A stretch of 64,000 bases of DNA from Agrostemma githago (Eukaryota; Streptophyta; Magnoliopsida; Caryophyllales; Caryophyllaceae), in the NCBI GenBank assembly GCA_958450325.1, contig OY288251.1, positions 10,124,001-10,188,000 of the forward strand. The letters are read 5' to 3'. The position numbers and the translations under genes are program-made. The notes beneath the pieces were generated by a model, which was not told the origin of the DNA, did not search any database, and saw nothing but the letters and a program-made list of their open reading frames with translations. Shown piece by piece: positions 46,816 to 57,491 of this stretch. Every line of letters begins with the position of its first letter. The first letter of the stretch is position 1.

Positions 46816-48412
46816 ATTTGGAAATAAGTTTCCAGTGGTGGTGTAACTTGAACGAGGTCGGTGAAGCTCATTTCTTAGTTCCTAGTTGTGGTCACTATAG
46901 GTTTTGGCCCTAAAAAGCCCACCCTAACCGATATTAGGACCAATCGACCTCCTTGCGGTAAGATCTTTAGAGACACGCGAAGAGATCCTCGATTGACGGT
47001 CCGGCCGCCTAACGCGTACCCCGCGGGAATAATAAACGGATAGTTCCGAACGAACGGTATGACACTCGTCTCCCCAGATCATTGTCAATGCCTAAGTAAA
47101 GACTATTTGTGGGCGGTAGCCTACCCTAACCTACCCGTGTCTGCATCCTGCTTGAGTGTATGCATTCCTACTAGTTATGTGTAGCGTGTTTGAACAATCC
47201 AACCCAAATAAAGCACTAAAAATCCGGATTCAACCACGCCAACATATTCAACTGCACCCAATTTCATTTTTGAAAAAATATCTCATCTTTCCAAAACAAA
47301 ACACCGATACTCTGGTCAAGTCATAATTTCCAAAAAGGGAAAACATTTTTAGATGCCATCACCATGGCAGATTTTACATTCGACATTTGCAAACAAAATA
47401 TATTTTCAAACGCCATCACGTGGCTAAAATAAAACCCCTCAAACAACAAACACCGTTAATACTACCGAAGGCACCAATTAATGGGGCCAGGGTACGCCAA
47501 ACGGTTACATTTGATTTTCAAAAAAATGTTTTTTTTACATAAGTACCATTAACATAACTGAAGCTTCAATTAATGAAGTCAAAACGGTTACATCCTCAAA
47601 ACACTTTTTACGACACATCACCCTCCACCGTCAAATGCTAGTTAATGCAACCGACGAACGTGGGTCGCCAGTTTTAAAAGCTTTTCCTAAAAGACACTAT
47701 TTATCATCTAAGTTTTTTTGATAAGGTTAGTTACACCTTTAAAACGCCATCGTTAGACCACTTACACCGCAAACATCGACCTGACCAATTAATGGTAGTC
47801 TCGATAAAAGAAAAACATCACGTCATCATTTTCAAAAAAACGGTTCCCCTAAAGGACCGTGTTCCCTTTCAAAAGAAAAAAACTTTACACTTTTGCTATC
47901 GCCGGACTCCCGACGCACACACATAGCAACACTTTTCTCATCGCAAACGATGTCACCACACCATCGTCACCTTAGTTTACAAAACCACCTTTGTCAAAAC
48001 TTTTCCTCTACGAGTATCGGTCATTTTCAAATATATCAAAATTCTTTGATCCTGAGCCGGGATCGTGATCAACTTCCTACGTCGTACAACCGTCGTATGT
48101 TTAACTGTCTGTGTTAGTTACTAGGATCACCTCTACTCGAGGTTTTATATTTTGGGTCGTCTCATTACGAGAAGTCCTTCTTAAGCCTCACCTCCGAGGC
48201 TTGTGTCAAATCGTCTCATCACAAAGACTTTAAAATTCGCCAGGCGTCTCGCCGAATACGCCAAGAGTCTAAAGCACCTGAGTCCCTAAGCCAAATAACC
48301 GCACGCACACGCAAGTCAAAGGTCTTATTTTCGTGTCGCTAAATTACGGGCATTCCACGAGTCTTTAAGCCGTCTGGTAGATCCATTCTCATTAATACCA
48401 CCACTTCCAGTC
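46816..48412 (+). other. Tat-2 leader between PBS and gag
   Basis: 1.6 kb without a recognisable gene. Autonomous Ogre elements carry an extra ORF here; I do not see one. The stretch 47340-47880 repeats words such as ACGCCATCAC, TTAATGG and AAAACGGTTAC, suggesting old short duplications. Confidence 0.6.
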
Positions 48413-49891
48413 ATGTCAGGAGATTCAAGCACAGACGCAAGTAACCATAGTGAGAACAACGCTGAACAATCTAGGGATAACACCGTAGAAACCCTAACTA
48501 ACCTGATTCGGAATTTACAAGCCACCATTATTACGGTAAACGCATCCGTAAACAGCATAGACTCCTGCCTAGGTCACCTAGAAGACAAAGCCTCAGATGA
48601 ACACCACAACCGAATCCTCAATGAGGTCCTCTTAAATTCCACCCCGCTAGGTGGGGCACCCGTCGGCCTCATCCCTAACGATCCCGTTATCTCACCTCAA
48701 GATAACACCCTCCAATCCGCTATGAATCGCATAGATTTCCTCGAAAGTCAAACGCGCCTAAACCAACACAACAATGTCCACCTCGAAAACCATAGGAAGT
48801 TTGAAATGGTGAACGATCAGCTACCAGAAAACTTTTCCTTAGCCGACATACCGAAATTAAAAGGAACGGAGGACCCCCTCAACCACATCCGGGTCTTTAA
48901 GGATTACATGGCCATTAAGGGGGTCAAGCCCAGCCTTTTCACTAGGATATTCCCATCCTCTTTAGGGGACACACCCCGATCTTGGTTTTATTCGCTCGAT
49001 CCCAAAAAGATATCCACCTGGGACGATATTTCCGTAGAATTCGCAAAATAATATGCGGATAATTCCGAAACGCAAGTCACCATTAGAAGCTTCGAAGTCC
49101 TTTCCCAAAACGAGAAGGAAAGCTTCTCCGAATTTCTGACTAGGTGGAGAAAGGTCAGCCCCCAATTAGGGAACCGCCCCGATGAGGCCACCTTAGTAGA
49201 GAAATTTGTCGATAACCTTAGATCCCCTTACGCCTCTCACCTTAGGTACCAAAACATCCATACCTTGAAGGAACTATCCACCTTAGGAATACACCTAGAG
49301 GACGATATGAAAAAGGGAGTATTCTCCAAGATAATGAGGAAAGGCTATCAGGGACCAACCACTTCCACGGGAACCCGGTCTTATGGAACATCCGGAAATA
49401 ACAAAGTCGAGGAAGTACACCTTCTTGAACCAACCGCCAGAGGGAAGACGAATTCCACCTCTAGGATATTTTCCAAGGTAGGCATCACATACGCCGAAAC
49501 CTTAAAAAGGCTAACTGAGCAAGGAAAGCTCAAGCCAATAGGTCCTACTACAGACCCGCCAGCAAACAAGAGGAAAAGGGCATGGGATGCTAATGAATAT
49601 TGCCATTTCCATCGCGGCAATGGCCATGATACTGAATCTTGTTTTCGGCTCAAGCATACCATACAAGATATGATAGAAAACGGGACGATTCCTCTCCCTC
49701 CACCCGAGAAACCAAACAATACCACAAACCCCTTTAGTGTCCATGCCATCTTTGACGACACCATCGATTATTCCCACCTCGACCCTATAGAGGAGAATGT
49801 TTTGAATATCGAGGAAAACCCCGGCTACCCGCGAGAGAACCCGTCCAAGACAAGTGAATCCGTGTCCGAGTCAAAGTCTAGTTCGTCTTAG
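48413..49891 (+). pseudogene. Tat-2 gag with one nonsense codon
   Basis: 493 codons from ATG at 48413 in one frame, interrupted only by TAA at 49049-49051 (after VEFAK, where one C-to-T change of CAA would give TAA). It has an acidic N-terminus and a predicted helical stretch (TLTNLIRNLQATI). The gag domain follows (LPENFSLADIPKLKG, FTRIFPSSLGDTPRSWFYSL, WDDISVEFA; after the stop SFEVLSQNEKESFSEFLTRW). A zinc knuckle C-X2-H-X4-H-X4-C (CHFHRGNGHDTESC, about 49599-49640) lies near residue 400. The tail is Ser/Glu-rich and there is no protease. Of the Ogre type; if the stop were read through or absent in sister copies, this gag could package Tat-type RNA. Confidence 0.88.
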
Positions 49892-52800
49892 GGCCTAGAC
49901 CTAATAGTATCACATATGTCTTTTGTTTTTACTTCGAGTCAAGAGGTGCGAGGGGATCTGTCCCCCACCTCCCCGAAAACAATATCTCAGGCGCATAGCC
50001 CGCTTATTACTATCAATAAAAAGAAATAAACTTTTCTTCCTTTATAATATGCCTCGACAATTGCTTGATTTAATAATGCACTTTCTTGCTTACGACTCGA
50101 TACTATGCCATTTATCGATAACAATCAAACATACCTCGAAACAACGAGGACTGAGATCCCGTGTTCTTTTCTTTTACCTATTACAGGCCTGGTATTGAAA
50201 GCCACAAACTATCCCTTAGAACGAGCATTCCCGAATCCTGTGACAAATCTAGATAATCTCTTAGCTTGTGATCAAAGACGGAAGGCAAACCCATTTCCCA
50301 CAATAAATGTCCCTCGAATAAAGACTGACCAATTCCCACCATAGGTGCCAGTCTGACAAAAAGAATAAAAGAGAGTCTGAAATAGCCAAAAGGAGCCAAA
50401 GAGAGAATGAAACCAAGGCCAAATTAAACCGGCCCAATTCAATGATCAAGACCAAAACCAACAGTCAAATGAAACCCCCAATCATCTAATTCGACTTTAA
50501 ACGCAAAATCCGAACGAAAAGCAAAAAAATGAATAGACCAGTCAACTAGCACCCGAGTACTAGCCTCCCTACATTACAACCTTTAAGACCTTCCCGAGAC
50601 ACTTGTTAGGAGACAGTCCGGAATTTTTAGGATTCAAGCTCAATAGAATAATCCCAACCGTTAGGGACAGACATTGAAATCAGATCCCACGTAATATACA
50701 CCCCGCCCGATTGAAGTCTGAGCCATTTTTACTCAGCTTCCCCTTTCTTACCACATTACGAAACCTTAGCCCATAGCCCTAGCTCCACAAAAATCAAGCT
50801 CCAGATTTTAATCTATCGAAACCACTTACTACCTAGCTCCACATTTCAAAATCATCCAAGCCAGTCACCCTGACCCAAACACGTTATCTCGGTAGTTGTC
50901 ATTTCCAAGGGGTCACACCCCAATCGCTCCACCTTAGTTCTTTAACTAGGGTGAATACACTCTAAACATCTCATATCGATAATTGGCATAACGAATCTAA
51001 AGCAAAATCACTCACATCTATAAAAGAACTACGAACATGGTTTGATTCCGTCTAAACTCGGATACGTAGGCAACCCTTCTTCGGGTACAACCAACCAAAT
51101 AACAAAATTGATTACTCGATTCACATGCAAACCGGAACCTTTTTCCGCACTCCAGTTAACGGGTGATTCCAATGACGAAGCACAAACGACGAGTCGAGGA
51201 CGGAGTGAAAACCCGAAAGGGCGCTCTGGGCAAAATGAAGAAACGAGTTGCGAGTCGTCGTAAAAAAAACAAAAAAAAAGGTGAGCCGAGGACGGAGTGA
51301 AAACCCGAAAGGGCGCTCCGGGAAAAACAAAGAATCGAGTTGCGAGCCACCACAAAAAAAAAGGGAAAACAAAAAAAAAATGTGCTTCTCATTAATAAAA
51401 AAAAAATCAGTTAAATCAAGCCTTTGTCGAGGCCCTTTACATCAAGCATCTGAAACCCGGATATCCCGGAAATCAACAACGTGTCAAAACTCCACAAAAA
51501 CTAGTACTAATACGCCACATAATATCAACTAATAATACATAATACAAAATGGCTGAGCTCTACCGGTCCAACCTTTTCTTCCCCCTATCATTCGGGTGAA
51601 CCCGCTTGTGTTCCTCATCCTCGATCCTCTGAACACAAGTCTCCGTCATCTCTAGCCAAAAGCGAGCCCAGCCAATCTAACTTCCCTTCCTCACTCTCAT
51701 TTTCAATATGGGTCTTGTCGGTCTCGGCTCGTGTAGATGAACTGACGAACACTAGGATCGGTAACGCCGTCTTCGGTCGGGCACTTAGCGATATTTGCCC
51801 GCATAGCTTCCTTATTCTATAGTACGATTATCTCCACAATCCTTAACCTTTCTCTCACACCCAACAACCCCTGACGTCAGAAACGACCTCCTGAAGTCGC
51901 TAAACCCTTTTCCAACAGCCGAAATGCCCGCGCAAGAGTGACAGGCCCACACGGACGGTACATTTCGTCCATCGGATCCACCAGACTTAGATGTCTTTTC
52001 ATTTTTTTTTCCTTTTAGGGGGATAAGCTACCCCACCTAGGCGTGTTGTAGCCTTTAACGGTTGTTGTCAAGTCGCGTCTGTAAGCCCAGTACGGCATTG
52101 TCTTGGATATATAAAAAAGTGGTCTAACTTTTTTTCAAAGGTAGCCTAGATTTTGGCTTTGGCCTCATTATGAACGTCGAAACAACTACATTTGCATTCT
52201 AGTGCTCTTGATCATAGCGCGTTGACCTTTTACATTTCGTCCATCTCGAGTCAAAATGTTTTAACTCCCGGCTCAAACTAACGCATTTCAAAAACTCGAA
52301 AAACTGCTTTTGTACTCTCATGCAACCCCAACGCATTTTAAAACGTCCTAAACTACGATGAAATCACGAATAAAACAACCATGAAGTGATTATTTGTCAA
52401 TTTAGGCAGCATCTCACAAAACAAAAACACAAAGACCAAACTAAAACAACTCAGATACTAAAATGTTAAATCGAGTTCACAAATCAGGGAGGACCCCTAG
52501 AAGCTGCGCCTATGGCTATCACAAGCCCACCAATGTTGTCGTCCAAACCTAGATCCTCTAAATCCAGGAGAGGAGACCCACTATCGTCTATTCTCAACAA
52601 CGACATATCTAGGATAATTGTCTCGGGAACATCTCCAACCTCCTCAGTAGCACCCGTAGCACGACCCGCAGCCTCAGCCTCTCTCTCTCCCTCTCAACCC
52701 GTTGCCTAGCCACACCCTGCGTGGAGGTCTCGCCCTAAGACCGAGCCAGCCGCTCCTTAAGTTGAGCAATCTCATCGGCCCGAGATTGCAGGAGCTGTCG

Positions 52801-53935
52801 CGCCTCAGCCGCTTCCGCCTCAAGCTCGGTCACCCGAGTCTCCAGGTGTCCCACCATATCGAGAATGTTCTGCAAACATAACTCGCACTTGAGGAAAACA
52901 CACAAACAATCTAAGAACCAACCCTAGGTACTCGCACTTACCGATCGAGGTCCCGAAGTGTCACGAGAGACCCTCGAGGCATAGACCCTGAAGCAGTTGG
53001 CGCCCTGCCACAACCGCTGATTGCAAGCCGACGAAACCTAAAAGGTGAAACCACGCAAGTTAGACAAACAAAACCTAACCCTTAGAACCCAAAACAGAAA
53101 CCGAAACTTACCCGGTATACCCGGTCACGCCACTCCATCCCAGCCTCAATCTCCTCAGCGAAACACGGGGAAAGGGGCTATGTAAGGGTTACCCCAGCCA
53201 CATCGACCCTGAGCAGTGTCAAGGGGAAGTCTGGGGGCTGAACAACATCAGTCGAATCAGCCAGCCAAAAGAAAAGCAAACCGTTCAAAATGAAAACAAA
53301 CACTAGACCATAGGACGAAACAAACGATAAAACCAAAACTGAATTTCAATAACCCTAAACATTGGGGGCTACTAAATAGAACAAACTGTAAGAAAGAAAC
53401 TTACGTTTGCAAGGCGCAGCTAGTTCACCCGCACATTCTCCAACGAATAGTGACTCATCGTGCTGTTAGCCCGAGCCAACCTCCATTCAATCCCCGCCGG
53501 AAATCTAACCGGACAAGCACACACCGTCTTAGATGCCAATCGAGAGAGTTAAGAGTAAAATCAAACTCATAAAGCAGGCCTTAAAACCTCCTCTAGTCGA
53601 AATCGACCCCCAGCAATAAACGAACACGAGAACCACGATTAACAAGAATGCTCGCGCTTGACTGTGTGATAAAATAAACAAAACAAATCTACAATACGAT
53701 TAATAAGAATGCTCGCGCTTGACCGCGTGATAAGGCAAACAAAACAAGTCGATCTACAACCCCAAAGCACTCGAAGCAATTTGTTATCCTAGCAAGTCCC
53801 TAAGCACACTCAATTCATATCCCAGGGGAATTATTATTCCCAGAATAATTCACTAAGCAAATCTAAAGCCCAAGAACTAATGCAAAGGGCTTACACATCA
53901 ACACTAGTATTTTAAAGGCAAAACAATATCTAAAA
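49892..53935 (+). other. Tat-2 3' noncoding region
   Basis: No protease, RT or integrase. 50200-50900 is related to 6600-7350 of Tat-1. Local duplications: 51191-51262 with 51283-51353 (GAGGACGGAGTGAAAACCCG) and 53637-53688 with 53698-53749 (AGAATGCTCGCGCTTGAC). 52500-52710 has a Ser/Pro-rich open stretch without a recognised domain. CTGGGGGCT phrases recur (53230, 53364). Confidence 0.7.
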
Positions 53936-53940
53936 CTAAC

Positions 53941-54455
53941 GCAGCCACCCGAGAGGGATGAATCTAACGTAGCCACCCGAGAGGGATAAACTCAACGTAG
54001 CCACCCGAGAGAGATAAATCTAACGTAGCCACCCGAGAGGGATAAACCCAACGTAGCCACCCGAGAGGGATAAATCCAACGTAGCCACCCGAGAGGGACA
54101 AATCTAACGTAGCCACCCGAGAAGGATAAACCTAATGTAGCCACCCGAGAGGGATAAACCCAACACAGCCACCCGAGAGGGATAAATCCAACGCAACCAC
54201 CCGAGAGGGATAAATATGATGTAGCCACCCGAGAGGGATAAATAGAATGTAGCCACCCGAGAGGGATAAATCGAACGTAGCCACCCGAGAGGGATAAATC
54301 CAACGTAGCCACCCGAGAGGGATAAATCCAACGTAACCACCCGAGAGGAATAAATCTAACGTAGCCACCCGAGAGGGATAAATCTAACGTAACGCAGCCA
54401 CCCGAAAGGGATATATCTAACTTAATGCAACCACCCACAAGGGATCAAATCAAAA
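53941..54455. repeat. 28-bp minisatellite in Tat-2 (about 18 units)
   Basis: Unit GTAGCCACCCGAGAGGGATA plus AA(T/C)(C/T)(C/T)AAC, 28 bp. About sixteen units are regular; the last two carry a 5-bp insertion (TAACGC, TTAATGC). Because 28 is not a multiple of three the array reads as a repeated Gly/Leu/Ser peptide in all three minus frames; this is not a gene. Confidence 0.95.
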
Positions 54456-54576
54456 CTAAGACACCAATAAATACTTAAGCAAAAGGTTCGAAACTACTAA
54501 AACAGCAAGAACAAACCCGAACAAAATAAGACAAATCCACAAAACAAAAGCAACTTAACCAAAACAAATGAACAAC

Positions 54577-54820
54577 AGCAATTTTGCCTGAAGGATCTAA
54601 GATCCCGAAGGCACAGCAACAGCAATCTTGCCCGAGGGATCTAAGATCCCGGAGGCACAGCAATTTTGCCCGAGGGATCTAAGATCCCGGAGGCACAGCA
54701 CAGCAATTTGCCCGAGGGATCTAAGATCCCGAAGGCACAGCAACAACAATTTTGCCCGAGGGTCAGAGTTATCCCGGAGGCACAACGATTTTTGTCCTAG
54801 GGGTCAGAAGCATCCCGGAA
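54577..54820. repeat. Second tandem repeat of Tat-2, hairpin-containing
   Basis: Six units of 38-44 bp: GCAATTTTGCCCGAGG then GATCTAAGATCCCGGAGG and CACAGCA. In the first four units GGGATCT-A-AGATCCC (or a close form) is a hairpin with 7-bp arms. The last two units have CAGAG(T/C)TATCCC or CAGAAGCATCCC instead. Confidence 0.9.
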
Positions 54821-55273
54821 GACAGCTATCCGAGTGGAGACCGACGCCCTCAGGTAGTTTTATGTCATTTTACCTTGTCCTCGGGGTCATAAGCATCCCA
54901 AAGACGACCGCTCGAGTGGAGACTAACGTCCTCGAACGTTCTATGTCATCAAGGGTTCATAAGCATCCCAAGTAAAAGCAAATAAATTTACACCTAACAC
55001 ATAAAAGCGCTTAAAATAAAACAAAACCTTAAAAAACCGAAGAAGACAAAGCGCTTGCGCAGAAAGAATCAAGAACAAGATAACAAGCAACGGCCCAGGC
55101 CCAAGCAAGCAACCGCAAGAGAAGACGTCAGGTATGACTTCTAAACCTTGGTTGGCGAGCCTTAACGCACAATCTAACGGACTTAAAATGACCCGACCGG
55201 ACAGCCACCAGGTCGTACTCTTCGATTGACCTCATCGGCTATACTTTGACTTTCGCCTTGTCCAAGCCTCAGT

Positions 55274-55288
55274 CAAAGTGGGGGCTTC
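55274..55288 (+). other. Polypurine tract of Tat-2
   Basis: AAAGTGGGGGCTTC directly precedes the right LTR. Confidence 0.7.
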
Positions 55289-57491
55289 TGTAGACACCCA
55301 GATTTGGACCTGGTGGTTGCAGAAGTGCCCAACAAACACCCGATGACGATAGGACTGCAACGCGACGCGGGTTCACAGTGTTTTAGATAGTTTTTCTATA
55401 GAACGGATCAAATAATTACTCAGAAAGATTAAATTAACATCAAGGCAGGCTTAGTCGTGTCATTACAGTCGCGTCAACACTAATTAGAGTCAATTCCGAC
55501 ACCGGGGCCTCGAATCGGTCCCGAAATATGAAAAGTCAAACCCGAGTCAACGCGTTGGGCCGAGCGAACCTCAGGACGCGTGCCCGAAGCCCACCCGGCA
55601 CTTGACATGCTAGGGTTATAGAGAAGCCTTAACCTCCCAGATAACCTAGGATATGCATCTTCTCCGTTTTGGAAAGTTTTGATATCGGATCTTCAAAACT
55701 TTGACAGCTCCAGCTCACGCGCCTGAAGACTGAATTGCCCCACACCGGGCGCCTGAAGACCGAGCCGCATGAATCCGGGCGTCCATATGGGTGACGAGGA
55801 CCGAAAACATCAATAAATACCCCCCCCCCCCCGCCTCATTCATTCGACACAATCACGAGTTCGTGCCTACTTCTACACAACTCGTTCTTCCCTCTCTTTT
55901 CTCTCGCTAAGGGCTCGCACTCCGACACCTAAGGCAAACGATCCACTCGATCGTAGTTTCGATAATAAAACGACATCGATGCTACTCCTCATCTTCGAAC
56001 ACTCCACTCGATAACGAGGTGCATGTGATCGACTAGCTCAAAACTAGTACCCAAGTTCTGCCGGATTAGCCGCAGAACTAGTCCTTGGCGACGAAGCTCT
56101 GCCGGAATACCCGCAGGAAAGGTCAAACGGTAACGGAGTTCTGCCGGAGTCACTGGTCAAGCTAGGAGGATCCGCCTGTTGATCGAGTCGTCACTAGCTT
56201 GCCATCTAAACAAAACTTTCCATATTCGCACTTTCTTATTATGCACTACGACTACACTAGGCATAGACACTAGGTCCACTACACATACTAAGATACGTGA
56301 CGTCCCAACTTCAACCACAAACACTAAAATACACTAAATAGACCCGAGTAATTCCGAGATCCGCTCTCAAACTATCTATGCATCGTGTCCCATTTAGTGT
56401 ATACTCCGAGGGTGCAACTCCTCACTATGTGATTTACTAACATTCGCATTTACAGTTTTTCGTATGATTTATTGCTTTTATGACCTTATAATCGCATGCT
56501 AAATCACCTAACACGGAATTCAAAACGTAAAACAACTAAAACTGAACAAAGTGATGGTTGGGTTCCATATTAGTCCAGGTGCTCGCCTTACTAGGTTCGA
56601 CGCATCTCTATTAATACCGAGCCGACGCATCTTAAGCAGAATACCAGGTAAGGTATACCACGAGAATGACTAATATCCGTATTATCGCGTTAAAACTGAT
56701 TTGCTAATACAAATAATACTAGTACTCTCTACTCTCCTACGTGCATCTTTTCATGGCCTGCTTGTCACGTGAAATCGCATGCAAAGAATGTAAACACAAC
56801 TACTTTGACGATAAAACTTACTTGTCCTTAAAACAACCGACGTAGCAAAAAGCATAGGGTTAAAACAACGGATGTTACGGTATTTCCACCACAACAAAAG
56901 AACTAGGATATCAGCCCACCGATTGATTAGTAAAGGCCGCTATAGTGCGGGCGGGATTGGGTGTTGACATCTATCGGATGTTGGCTTCCCAATACGTACC
57001 CTCACCCCTTACTCAGAATCGATGGTTTTCGGATGTCCGAAACCATTGGCAATGAGAGTCATTCCAGGCATGGAGTGCTTAAGGGTACAAGTCTTTATCT
57101 TTAGGTCCCGTGCCACTCAACTTTGAGCCGGCAAGGGATCAAAGTTGACTTGAACGGTTTACGAGTCCCCATAATTGACTCGGTATCGACTCCAAAAATC
57201 GGCAACGAATTCAGTTCACTAAAAAGGTCACCTTACCAAACAAATCGGCCTTTAAACATTTAGAACCACGACTCGATCGATTCCCAAACGAAAACACGGG
57301 TGCTCGCATCCGTCTAGTACAAGTCCGGATCGTCATCCAAATCGAGGTCCGAAAAATCGCCCCGTACGCGAGATCGGACCGTCCCCTGGCAGGGAGGGGG
57401 CCGCGTGGGTGGCCGCCGCCACATGTTGAAAACTGGGTCGGTCCCGCGCAGGCGCGCGCGGGGTGCCGGGCGGTGCGGACGGACGTCCACA
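55289..57491 (+). repeat. Tat-2 right LTR
   Basis: 2,203 bp, TGTAGACACC...CGTCCACA. Followed at 57492 by Athila-2 protease sequence on the other strand. No duplication of the flanking five bases. Confidence 0.92.

Larger units (their letters stand above)
44583..57491 (+). mobile_element. Ogre/Tat-like LTR element with gag only (Tat-2)
   Basis: 12.9 kb with LTRs of 2,213 and 2,203 bp, PBS (TGGCGACTCCGCTGGGA) and PPT (AAAGTGGGGGCTTC). Gag is at 48413-49891; the 5.4 kb between gag and the right LTR has no pol. The right LTR starts TGTAGACACC; the left one starts CGTTGACACC, so its terminal T is changed. The bases next to the two LTRs are ATGAT (44578-44582) and CATAT (57492-57496), so there is no target duplication. 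LTR ends, PBS and the 3' interior relate it to Tat-1. Confidence 0.9.

Noticed and set aside
53992..54438. 148-aa repetitive open frame on the minus strand, present in all three phases
   Set aside because: It results from the 28-bp minisatellite, whose period makes all minus frames open.
53941..54455. CRISPR-like regular repeat array
   Set aside because: The units are contiguous without unique spacers and lie inside a plant retrotransposon.
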